This document shows, piece after piece, positions 7,566 to 13,486 of a DNA stretch of 13,486 nt. Every line of letters begins with the position of its first letter. The first letter of the stretch is position 1. The notes under the pieces were generated by a model. It did not search any database. It saw only the letters and a list, made by a program, of their open reading frames with translations, and was not told the origin of the DNA. The stretch lies in assembly GCF_000961885.1 (NCBI RefSeq), contig NZ_JZKH01000144.1, positions 1 through 13,486 on the forward strand, given 5' to 3'. Made by a program: the position numbers and the translations under genes. The DNA comes from Streptomyces rubellomurinus (GTDB lineage: Bacteria; Actinomycetota; Actinomycetes; Streptomycetales; Streptomycetaceae).

Positions 7566-7858
7566 CCGCCCCTTCGTGACGTCCCGCCAGGCATCCGCGG
7601 GCCCCAGAAACCGCCGGCCCGGCCGTCAAACCCCTAGAGAGCACCACGAGACGAGCCCCGGCCGGCCCGCGACATGCCGCCACGGACCGTCAACCACCAG
7701 GTCGGCCCACTCTCCCGTGCGCCATGCCGAGCAGTGACCGGGGGATGGACACCGCTCGGCCACGAAGCCCGGCGGGCGGGCCCACTACCGGTTCGGATCA
7801 GTCGCAGGGTCCCCCAGAAGAGTGAAATCAGCCCCCGGGCGAATCCCTTCGGCAATCC

Positions 7859-7885
7859 GGAGCCATCCGTGGAACGAACATCGTC
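7859..7885 (+). promoter_or_regulatory. Possible ECF-sigma-type promoter for the ferritin-like operon
   Basis: GGAGCC (7859-7864) and CGTC (7882-7885) are separated by 17 nt, close to the GGAACC/CGTC pattern, and lie 44 nt before the chosen ATG. There is one mismatch in the -35. The resemblance to the candidate before the DUF4331 gene is suggestive only. Confidence 0.2.
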
Positions 7886-7891
7886 CAGTAG

Positions 7892-7908
7892 CCCGCGCTC
7901 CGCGCGGG
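7892..7908 (+). promoter_or_regulatory. Leader hairpin before the ferritin-like operon
   Basis: A perfect 7-bp GC-only stem, CCCGCGC-TCC-GCGCGGG, ends 20 nt before the ATG at 7929. It could be an mRNA leader structure affecting translation, or an operator. No function can be assigned from sequence alone. Confidence 0.4.
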
Positions 7909-7931
7909 AGCCGACCACGAGACGGGGCATG

Positions 7932-8729
7932 ATGGCCACTGAGCACATCGATTCCCGGCTGCTCGAGGAACTCACCGAGCAGTCGCAGGACCTGAACAGC
8001 GACGCGCTGCGCATCACGCGTGGTGCGCTGATCGACTTCGGGCAGGCTGCCGAGCCCGTCGGGCGCCGCTGGTGGCAGCGCGGCGGGGCACTGGCAGGAG
8101 TCGCCGGCATGGCGGCCCTGCTGGGCGGCAGCCGTGCATTCGCCGCCTCGGCGTCCGCGTCGGCGGACGACATCATGGCGCTGCAGACTGCCGCGTCGAT
8201 CGAGAACCTGGCGATCAGCGTGTACCAGACCGCCGCGACGTTGCCGTTCATCAAGGACGGCAACAAGACGGTCGCGGCGTTCATCGCCAAGACCACCACC
8301 CAGCACCAGGCGCACGCCCAGGCGTTCAACTCCGCCGCCACCCAGGCCGGCGGCCAGGCGCAGAACAGCCCGGACCCGAAGTACAAGGCCGTCGTCGACC
8401 AGGCGCTGCCGACGATCAAGACCCCGGCCGACGTGGTGAAGCTGGCCATCACCCTGGAGGACGTGGCCGCGCAGACGTACACCAAGAACGTGTCCCAGGT
8501 CTCCAACGCCGACCTGCGCAAGCTGTTCGCCTCGGTCGCCCCGGTGGAGGCGCAGCACCGCGCCACCCTGCTCGCGGTGCAGGCGCTGCTCGCGGGCAAC
8601 GCCGCCGATCTGATCACGATCCCGGTCGACCCGGCCAAGCTGCCGGCCGCCGCGGGCAGTGTCGGGTTCCCGGACGCTTTCTACAAGACCGACATGGCGT
8701 CGCCGATCAGCGAAGGAGCCGTCAAGTGA
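7932..8729 (+). CDS. Ferritin-like domain protein, Tat-like anchor (first paralogue)
   Basis: The 265-residue product has a cytoplasmic N-terminal stretch, then GRRWWQRGG (44-52) and a hydrophobic helix (about 53-71) resembling a Tat-type signal or anchor. A four-helix ferritin-like domain (about 79-225, Ferritin_2 type) follows. Candidate metal ligands are Glu91 (SIENLAISVY), His125/His128 (QHQAH), Glu176 (LEDVAAQTY), and Glu206 with His209 in the ExxH motif VEAQH. Such domains usually hold a di-iron centre; whether this one stores, oxidises or senses metal is unknown. Two ATGs are adjacent (7929 and 7932) behind GACGGGG and cannot be separated. The frame is open from 7674, but that extension looks non-coding. 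The stop overlaps the next gene's start (GTGA). The location next to molybdenum and copper redox proteins fits an extracytoplasmic redox role. Confidence 0.85.
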   Translation: MATEHIDSRLLEELTEQSQDLNSDALRITRGALIDFGQAAEPVGRRWWQRGGALAGVAGMAALLGGSRAFAASASASADDIMALQTAASIENLAISVYQTAATLPFIKDGNKTVAAFIAKTTTQHQAHAQAFNSAATQAGGQAQNSPDPKYKAVVDQALPTIKTPADVVKLAITLEDVAAQTYTKNVSQVSNADLRKLFASVAPVEAQHRATLLAVQALLAGNAADLITIPVDPAKLPAAAGSVGFPDAFYKTDMASPISEGAVK

Positions 8730-9535
8730 GCACCGATGACTGGGACATGCAGATCAGCGAGACCCAACTCGCCCGCCTCACGCGCGACATGGACGAGGCG
8801 CACCAGGAGACGCTGCCCGCGATGCGGGCCAGTGCGCTGGACCTGGCCGAGGAGATCCGGGCCCGCCGGACGGACGAGCCGCGCGACGCCGGCCGTCGGC
8901 GGTTCCTGCTGGGGGCCGGTGGTGCGGCGGTCGCGCTGACCCTGGCGGCCTGCAGCAGCTCCAGCAAGTCGACCAGCGGGTCCTCCCCGTCTGCCGGCGG
9001 CTCGCCGGCTTCGGCCGGGGCGTCTGGCCAGTACACCGGCGACCTGAAGGTCGTCGCGCTGGCCACCGCGCTGGAGAACCAGGCCGTCGGCGCCTACCAG
9101 GCCGCTCTGCAGGCAGCCCAGGCGGGAAAGCTCGGCACCGTCCCCCCGGCAGTCGCCAACTTCGTCACCACCGCCATGGCCCAGCACGCCGACCACGCCA
9201 AGGCGTGGAACGCCGTCCTCACCGGCGCCGGCAAGCCCGCCATCACCGACGTGCCGCTGTCCAACCAGGCCGACACCACGGCGGCCCTCGGCAAGGCGGC
9301 CAGCGTCGGCGACGTCGCCAAACTCGCCCTGCAGCTGGAGGACCAGGCCGCGCAGACCTACCTGTTCGCGGCCTACAACGTCACCAGCCCTGCCGGGATC
9401 GCCACCGCAGCTACCATCGCCCCCGTCGAGGCCATGCACGCCGCCATCCTCAACTACGTGCTGGGCCAGTACCCCGTCCCCGACGACTTCCTGCCCGTCG
9501 ACAAGGCCGCCAGCCCCACCCTCCTGACCGTCTGA
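8726..9535 (+). CDS. Ferritin-like lipoprotein with Tat signal (second paralogue)
   Basis: This 269-residue paralogue of the preceding gene shares the layout but has a clearer export signal: RRRFLLG (57-63), a hydrophobic helix and the lipobox LAAC with Cys76 as lipid attachment site. A Ser/Gly-rich linker leads to the ferritin-like domain (about 105-248). Candidate metal ligands are Glu117 (ALENQAVGAY), His154/His157 (QHADH), Glu205 (LEDQAAQTY) and Glu235/His238 (VEAMH). The export signal sits unusually far in, after about 56 polar residues, as in its partner. The GTG at 8726 has GAAGGAG upstream and overlaps the TGA of the first gene, so equal co-production is likely. The pair probably arose by tandem duplication and may form hetero-oligomers on the outer membrane face. 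Confidence 0.86.
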   Translation: MSTDDWDMQISETQLARLTRDMDEAHQETLPAMRASALDLAEEIRARRTDEPRDAGRRRFLLGAGGAAVALTLAACSSSSKSTSGSSPSAGGSPASAGASGQYTGDLKVVALATALENQAVGAYQAALQAAQAGKLGTVPPAVANFVTTAMAQHADHAKAWNAVLTGAGKPAITDVPLSNQADTTAALGKAASVGDVAKLALQLEDQAAQTYLFAAYNVTSPAGIATAATIAPVEAMHAAILNYVLGQYPVPDDFLPVDKAASPTLLTV

Positions 9536-9551
9536 GCGACCCAGTGAGCAA

Positions 9552-9592
9552 CATGCCAGGGAGCGGGGTGAGGCACCCCGCTCCCTGGCATG
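9552..9592 (+). terminator. Perfect 19-bp hairpin after the ferritin-like pair
   Basis: CATGCCAGGGAGCGGGGTG (9552-9570) and its exact reverse complement (9574-9592) flank a 3-nt AGG loop, 16 nt past the stop. There is no T-tract, which is common for terminators of high-GC actinomycetes. It probably ends or attenuates the ferritin-like transcript before the cupredoxin gene. Confidence 0.8.
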
Positions 9593-9646
9593 CGGTACCC
9601 GTGGCCCACCACGAGTTCTCCGATCCTCCTGACGAAAGGCACCATT

Positions 9647-10048
9647 GTGACGACAACCCGACCAGGCCTCGCCCTCACGGCCACCCTGCTCACTCTGGCC
9701 CTCAGCGCCTGCTCCAGCACCAGCACCGGCTCCACTACGCCGAGCACGACCAGCACAGCCTCCACCGCAGCATCAGCCGTCAGCACGGCCACTGTTGGCA
9801 CCGCACGGATCGTCATCAAGAACTTCATGTTCAACCCGGCCACCACCGCCGTGCACCCCGGTGACACGATCACCGTCGTCAACGACGACACCACTGCTCA
9901 CACGCTCACCGCGTCGGACAAGTCCTTCGACACCGGCACCATCGCGCCGGGCAAGTCCGCCACGCTCACCGCTCCGGCCAAGCCGGGTAGTTACCCCTAC
10001 ATCTGCACGATCCACCAGTTCATGCACGGCACTCTCACCGTCAGCTGA
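9647..10048 (+). CDS. Cupredoxin (plastocyanin/azurin-like) lipoprotein
   Basis: This is a 133-residue secreted lipoprotein that should carry one copper ion and shuttle electrons at the membrane surface. The lipobox is LSAC (Cys22), followed by a Ser/Thr linker (23-50). The cupredoxin fold then has a complete type-1 copper site: His85 (DTTAHTLT), Cys120, His123 and Met126 (CTIHQFM). I chose the GTG at 9647 because AAAGG lies 7 nt upstream and the signal peptide begins there; the longer frame from 9590 starts inside the hairpin. The following membrane-protein gene begins 31 nt after the stop, so the two form a likely unit. Either molybdenum oxidoreductase in the window could be its redox partner, which is inference from proximity. 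Confidence 0.9.
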   Translation: MTTTRPGLALTATLLTLALSACSSTSTGSTTPSTTSTASTAASAVSTATVGTARIVIKNFMFNPATTAVHPGDTITVVNDDTTAHTLTASDKSFDTGTIAPGKSATLTAPAKPGSYPYICTIHQFMHGTLTVS

Positions 10049-10079
10049 CACCCCCTGTCGCCCCCAACCTGGAGCCGCC

Positions 10080-10526
10080 GTGTCCCACTCCGCCACCAAT
10101 CCCAGCCGCCATTCGAACCGGACTCTGGTGCGCGGCGGCCTTCGCGTGGTAGCCGCGGCCGGGCTGGCCGTCGACGTCGCCGTCCACGCCCGCCTCGCCG
10201 ATCAGTACGACGCGGTGAAGGCAACCGTCAGCGAAGGCACCCTCTTCCGTGCCGAGGCCGCCGCGGCGAGCCTGGCCGTCCTGCTGGTCCTGCTGTGGCG
10301 CCACCGCATCGGCGACGCCTTCGCCTGGCTCGTCGCCATCGCCGGACTCGCCGCCCTCCTCCTCTACCGCTACGTCGACGTAGGCGCCCACGGACCGCTG
10401 CCCAACATGTACGAGCCGATCTGGTCCACCGACAAGACCACCGCGGCCTGGGCCCAAACCGCCGCTGCAGGAGCCCTCACCCCACTCCTGCTCTGGTCGC
10501 GCCTTCGCAGACATACCCCCGCCTGA
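10080..10526 (+). CDS. Small four-helix membrane protein, unknown function
   Basis: The 148-residue product has hydrophobic helices at about 18-36, 57-73, 79-96 and 122-140. The loop before the last helix is YVDVGAHGPLPNMYEPIW, whose Gly/Pro/aromatic pattern looks constrained rather than random. I do not know a named function. The GTG at 10080 has GGAG about 6 nt upstream and is preferred over the much longer frame from 9795, which overlaps the cupredoxin gene out of frame. It lies just downstream of the cupredoxin and could be its membrane partner or an accessory electron-transfer protein, but no heme- or metal-binding motif is obvious. Confidence 0.75.
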   Translation: MSHSATNPSRHSNRTLVRGGLRVVAAAGLAVDVAVHARLADQYDAVKATVSEGTLFRAEAAAASLAVLLVLLWRHRIGDAFAWLVAIAGLAALLLYRYVDVGAHGPLPNMYEPIWSTDKTTAAWAQTAAAGALTPLLLWSRLRRHTPA

Positions 10527-11199
10527 CGGCCGCCCTGCCAACCGGCCTTGCCCACCAGGTCAGGCAAACGCACCCTTGGGCGCCACGTACCAACCGCCCA
10601 GCGAGACACCGACGGACAGGCCTTGGGCGGCGCAGCTGGTCGCGTCGGTCGCGCGGCGGGAGCGTGGCGCGTGCGGTCGACCCAGGCGGGGACGGAGAGG
10701 GCAACACGCGTTCGGTCCGCCGACGCGTTCGGGGAACTGAGGAGGAGGCACGCCGACCTCCAAGCCCGCTTCCAGATACTCGAAGCAGGGCTTGGGACCT
10801 ACGCGAGAGCCCTGAACTCTGCTCGCGCCCGGAGAAGCTGAGGTGTCCGGCCCCGTGACGCGGACGTCGAAAAGTGCGACGGTGATGTCCCCTCAGCCCC
10901 TGCACCTGCCCTGATCGGCTCCAAGCTGACTTTCCGGAGCAGGAGCAGCCTCGGAGGTGATGCAACAGCCGTGTTGCTCACCCAGACCCTCGACAGGTGC
11001 CAACTGAGCTGGATTGCCCTTGCTCCGAAGGAGTTCGCCTCCACGAGAACTGGCGCAATAACCTGCGGCAATGACTTCGCGGTAGGCGACCACAGTGAGT
11101 CTAGCTCCGGACCAGCCGTCAAGCTACTGCTCACAGCGGCGACTTCAGGCCCTGGAGAAATCCTTCGAAACGGCCCATCCGACACGATAGCTGCTCCGA
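10527..11199. other. 673-bp stretch without a convincing gene
   Basis: The first half holds a weak 97-codon frame, described separately. The second half (about 10900-11190) is visibly less GC-rich than the flanking genes and has open frames on both strands, none with family resemblance or a good ribosome site. It should include the end of the cupredoxin transcript and the promoter of the second oxidoreductase. No strong terminator, tRNA or repeat array is evident. It may be relic DNA from an old insertion or deletion. Confidence 0.45.
10548..10841 (+). CDS. Doubtful small frame ending in a helical segment
   Basis: This is a 97-codon frame starting at TTG without a clear ribosome site. Its first 55 residues are Arg/Gly-rich and unconvincing. 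The end, DAFGELRRRHADLQARFQIL and onward to the stop, looks like a charged alpha-helix or coiled coil such as the tails of some mobile-element accessory proteins. It could be the remnant of a longer gene or chance. No function is assigned. Confidence 0.22.
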   Translation: MPTRSGKRTLGRHVPTAQRDTDGQALGGAAGRVGRAAGAWRVRSTQAGTERATRVRSADAFGELRRRHADLQARFQILEAGLGTYARALNSARARRS

Positions 11200-12813
11200 A
11201 TGGGCGTTGTGACCGACACCAGAACGCCCGACGGGGAGCTTCCCGCCGCCACCCACCGCCCAGGGCGCGTGTTGCACGCGGCGGCGGCCGCGGTGATCGG
11301 GCTGGCCGCGGCAAGTGCGTCGGTAGCGGTCGGTGAGCTGGTCGCCGTGATGAGCGGTCCGCAGAGTGCGCCGGTAATCGCGGTCGGCTCGGCCGCGATC
11401 GACCTGACGCCGACCTGGCTGAAGGAGTACGCCGTCCGGACCTTCGGCACCAGCGACAAGCCGGTGCTGCTGGCCGGGATCTACCTGACGATGGCGGCGA
11501 TCGCCGCGCTGGCCGGACTGCTGACGGTCCGGCGACCTACGCTGGGAGCGGCCGGCTTCGCGCTCTTCGGCGGCGTCGGGATCTGGGCGGCCCTGTCACG
11601 GCCCACCGCGACGATTACCGCCGCCCTCCCGTCGCTCACGGCAGGCCTGACCGGCGCGGTCGTGGTCGTCTGGCTGGCCGGGCTCGCACGTCGCAGCCGC
11701 CGTCCACTCGCCGGCCCTCCAGATGCGACGTCAGGTCCTGTGTCCAGCAGGCGGGCGGTGCTGGTGGCGACGGGCGGCACCATGGCAGCGGCCGCGGTGG
11801 CGGGCGTGGGCGGGCGCAGACTCGCGGACAGCCGCAGCGACGTGACCGCCGCCCGCAACGCGGTTCGTATTCCGCCTGCCGCGACGCGGGCCAGCCCGGT
11901 TCCGCCGGCCGCCCGTCCCGCCATCGCCGGCCTGCCCTCCTTCTACACGCCGAACGCGGACTTCTATCGCGTCGACACCGCGCTCACGCTGCCGCGGATC
12001 GACCCGCGGGACTGGTCGCTGCGGGTGCGCGGACTCGTGGACCGTCCGCTGCTGATCAGCTTCGACGAGCTGCTGCGCCGCCCGCTGGAGGAAGTGGACC
12101 ACACCCTGTCCTGCGTCTCCAACGAGGTCGGAGGCCCGTATGTGGGCACATCCCGCTGGCTCGGCGCCTCGCTGCCCGCCTTGCTCCGTGAAGCCGGGGT
12201 ACGCTCCGGCGCCGAGCAGCTGGTCGGACGTTCCAAGGACGGGATGACCATCGGCACCCCGCTGGAGGCGGTGCTCGACGGTCGTCAGGCGCTGCTGGCC
12301 GTCGCGATGAACGGGGAGACCCTGCCCGTCGCGCACGGCTTCCCGTGCCGCAGCGTGGTCCCGGGCTTCTATGGCTACACCTCGGCCACCAAGTGGCTGG
12401 TCGATCTGGAGGTCACCACGTTCGCGGCGCACGATCCGTACTGGGTCAAGCGCGGATGGGATCGCACTGGAGCAGCGAAGACCACCTCCCGCATCGACGT
12501 GCCGGCGCCGTTCGCGCGGGTCGCGGCCGGTGACGTGACTGTGGCCGGCACGGCCTGGGCCACCCATCGGGGAATCGCAGCCGTCGAGGTCCGGGTGGAC
12601 GGCGGCCCGTGGACCCAGGCCCGGCTGGCGGCGGACGCCGGCGTGGACTTGTGGCGGCAGTGGAGCTACGACTGGACCGGAGCCCGCCCTGGCACGCACC
12701 GTATCGAGGTCCGTGCCACCGACGCCGGAGGCAACGTGCAGACCGAGGCCCGGGCAACACCGTTCCCCTCCGGATCGACCGGCTGGCACAGCACCGTGGT
12801 GATCGTCACCTGA
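11200..12813 (+). CDS. Membrane-anchored sulfite-oxidase-family molybdopterin oxidoreductase
   Basis: The 537-residue protein begins with hydrophobic helices (about 28-52, 88-110, 114-133 and 142-163). A Tat-like SRRAVLVATGG (183-193) and fifth helix come next, and the rest should lie outside the membrane. The molybdopterin domain spans about 262-410, with metal-ligand Cys305 in LSCVSNEVGG and the HGFPCRSVVPGFYG and KWL blocks. A C-terminal Ig-like Mo-co dimerisation domain (about 430-525) matches the sulfite oxidase layout. Unlike the oxidoreductase at 6144-7565, its membrane part lacks the paired His expected of a b561 cytochrome, so it needs another electron acceptor; the nearby cupredoxin is a candidate. 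The substrate is unknown. The ATG at 11200 has a poor ribosome site and GTG 11209 is an alternative. It is followed at 98 bp by the fasciclin gene. Confidence 0.88.
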   Translation: MGVVTDTRTPDGELPAATHRPGRVLHAAAAAVIGLAAASASVAVGELVAVMSGPQSAPVIAVGSAAIDLTPTWLKEYAVRTFGTSDKPVLLAGIYLTMAAIAALAGLLTVRRPTLGAAGFALFGGVGIWAALSRPTATITAALPSLTAGLTGAVVVVWLAGLARRSRRPLAGPPDATSGPVSSRRAVLVATGGTMAAAAVAGVGGRRLADSRSDVTAARNAVRIPPAATRASPVPPAARPAIAGLPSFYTPNADFYRVDTALTLPRIDPRDWSLRVRGLVDRPLLISFDELLRRPLEEVDHTLSCVSNEVGGPYVGTSRWLGASLPALLREAGVRSGAEQLVGRSKDGMTIGTPLEAVLDGRQALLAVAMNGETLPVAHGFPCRSVVPGFYGYTSATKWLVDLEVTTFAAHDPYWVKRGWDRTGAAKTTSRIDVPAPFARVAAGDVTVAGTAWATHRGIAAVEVRVDGGPWTQARLAADAGVDLWRQWSYDWTGARPGTHRIEVRATDAGGNVQTEARATPFPSGSTGWHSTVVIVT

Positions 12814-12826
12814 CCCCCCTCAGACT

Positions 12827-12844
12827 CTCCCGCGTCCGCGGGAG
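12827..12844 (+). terminator. Short GC hairpin after the second oxidoreductase
   Basis: CTCCCGC-GTCC-GCGGGAG forms a perfect 7-bp stem 13 nt past the stop, without a T-tract. A second, weaker hairpin (ACCGGC/GCCGGT, 12849-12869) follows. Together they could terminate or attenuate transcription before the fasciclin gene. Confidence 0.45.
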
Positions 12845-12911
12845 TACTACCGGCTCGCCTTTCGCCGGTGATCAAACACGCTCAAATCATCGAACAATGG
12901 AGCAATCTGCG

Positions 12912-13270
12912 ATGCCCTCGACCACCGTCACCCGCAACAAGTCGTTCGCCGCTCTGCTGGCCGTCGGCGCCCTGGCGCTGAGCCTTACCGCCTGCAGCAG
13001 CACCGGCAGCAGCACGAAGGCCGCCGGTGACTCGGCGTCGTCCGCCGCAGCTTCGGCCATGGCTCCGAGCAGCGCCGCGATGAGCGATCAGCCGTTCGGC
13101 ACGGCCTGCTCGGCCGTTCCCGCCACCGGCGCGGGCAGCTTCGCCGGCATGGGCCAGGACCCGGTGGCCACCGCGGCCTCCAACAACCCGCTGCTCTCCA
13201 CCCTGGTTACCGCCGTGAAGGCGGCCGGCCTGGTCGACACCCTGAACTCGGCCAAGGGCATCACGGTCTT
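12912..13270 (+). pseudogene. Fasciclin-domain lipoprotein, truncated by the IS
   Basis: Fasciclin (FAS1) proteins are surface or secreted adhesion-type proteins. This one has a lipoprotein signal with lipobox LTAC (Cys28), a Ser/Ala linker, and then the opening of a FAS1 domain (FGTACSAVP, VATAASNNPLLSTLVTAVKA, SAKGITVF). After GITVF family members continue into the conserved APTNDAF block. Here the sequence switches into the IS tip, adding 14 foreign residues before a TAG at 13314-13316. About 120 host codons remain and most of the domain is lost, so function is very unlikely. The ATG at 12912 has GGAG nine nt upstream and is preferred to ATG 12897. The missing half may lie beyond the IS copy, outside the window. 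Confidence 0.87.
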
Positions 13271-13486
13271 CCCTCTCTGTCAGCCTTGGGTGAGACATCC
13301 CGCTTTGTCGGGTTAGCCTGAGAGGGCCAGAGTAGGAGTTCCACCCCTGATGACCAGCACCAATCCGTCCGCCACTGACCCGGCTCACCGGCCGAAGCGC
13401 CGCACGTTCAGCCCCGAGTACAAGCTGCGGATCGTCGCCGAGTACGACGCCGCACCCGAGGGTGAGAAGGGCGCGGTCCTGCGCCG
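13271..13486 (+). mobile_element. 5' end of an IS3-like insertion sequence, right copy
   Basis: This is the inverted duplicate of bases 1-216 with two mismatches (13329 and 13387). The tip is placed at 13271/13272 because the fasciclin coding sequence breaks there and both copies match from that base inward. The leader has CCCTCTC (13271-13277) facing GAGAGGG (13320-13326) and a smaller CCCG/CGGG pair (13299-13312). The element continues out of the window to the right. Confidence 0.88.
13350..13486 (+). CDS. IS3-like transposase OrfA, N-terminal fragment (right copy)
   Basis: The frame opens at ATG 13350 behind GGAG and runs off the right edge. The first 45 residues match the left copy except for one (His instead of Pro at residue 13). 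RRTFSPEYKLRIVAEYDAAP is the start of an IS3 OrfA-type helix-turn-helix. The catalytic OrfB part is not in the window. Confidence 0.75.
   Translation, partial: MTSTNPSATDPAHRPKRRTFSPEYKLRIVAEYDAAPEGEKGAVLR

Larger units (their letters stand above)
7566..7928. other. Divergent intergenic region between two redox operons
   Basis: These 363 bp separate the minus-strand oxidoreductase operon from the plus-strand ferritin-like pair, so promoters for both directions should lie here. The open frame running into the ferritin-like gene from 7674 is Arg/Pro-rich with no family resemblance and is taken as leader. Two TTGACG boxes face the minus direction (near 7624-7629 and 7687-7692) but lack a convincing -10. 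A possible ECF-type promoter and a hairpin near the plus-strand gene are listed separately. Confidence 0.5.
1..13486. repeat. Inverted 216-bp arms at the two window ends
   Basis: Arms 1-216 and 13271-13486 are reverse complements with two substitutions. They are the 5' ends of two copies of one IS, transposases pointing outward. Both arms end at the same IS base, so the window limits follow the repeat. Confidence 0.9.

Noticed and set aside
6183..7637. A 484-codon plus-strand frame opposite the b561/molybdenum protein
   Set aside because: The composition is Arg/Gln/Pro-rich low complexity and antisense to a well-supported gene.
7674..7931. N-terminal extension of the first ferritin-like protein
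   Set aside because: The 85-residue extension is Arg/Pro/Ser-rich, lacks a ribosome site and covers the region where divergent promoters are expected.
9590..9646. Longer start for the cupredoxin
   Set aside because: It begins inside the 19-bp hairpin and would put 19 polar residues before the lipoprotein signal. The GTG at 9647 has a proper ribosome site.
13271..13316. Fourteen extra residues at the end of the fasciclin frame
   Set aside because: They are encoded by the IS tip, which is identical in the left copy, and are not part of the protein family.
1..13486. CRISPR arrays, tRNA or rRNA genes
   Set aside because: No regularly spaced short repeats and no cloverleaf-like or rRNA-like segments were seen on either strand.

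Overview
The window looks like chromosomal DNA of a high-GC actinomycete, most likely Streptomyces, Kitasatospora or a close relative. The evidence is the roughly 70% G+C content, the strong third-position GC bias, the frequent GTG starts, the overlapping ATGA/GTGA-type gene junctions, and typical actinobacterial families (class F sortase, DUF4331, Tat-exported ferritin-like lipoproteins, fasciclin lipoprotein). It reads as one contig or island bounded at both ends by the same insertion sequence. Bases 1-216 and 13271-13486 are inverted copies with only two mismatches. Both carry the first 45 codons of an IS3-like transposase reading outward, and both stop at the same IS position, which suggests the assembly broke at a repeated IS.

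Left half (minus strand). Reading in the direction of transcription, a tightly packed trio starts at 7565: a membrane-anchored molybdopterin oxidoreductase (cytochrome b561-like four-helix part plus sulfite-oxidase fold), a four-helix membrane protein, and a LuxI-type acyl-homoserine-lactone synthase homologue. A 265-bp gap follows. A second coupled trio then starts at 4735: a DUF4331 surface protein, a class F sortase, and a TPR protein. The sortase and the TPR gene each carry one extra base in a G/C run, so both are frameshifted as read. Beyond them lies the C-terminal part of a subtilase that has lost its Asp and His catalytic regions.

Right half (plus strand). After a 363-bp divergent intergenic region come two coupled, paralogous Tat-type ferritin-like proteins and a perfect 19-bp hairpin. 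Next are a cupredoxin lipoprotein with a complete type-1 copper site and a small membrane protein. A 673-bp stretch without a convincing gene precedes a second membrane-anchored sulfite-oxidase-family protein with a C-terminal Ig-like domain. Last is a fasciclin lipoprotein cut short by the right-hand IS.

Together the genes describe an envelope-located redox and surface-protein island: two molybdenum oxidoreductases, a copper electron carrier, two ferritin-like proteins, a sortase and a probable surface substrate. The most surprising member is the LuxI homologue. It keeps all eight residues conserved in acyl-homoserine-lactone synthases and is translationally coupled to the redox/membrane genes. 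No LuxR-type receptor is visible in the window.
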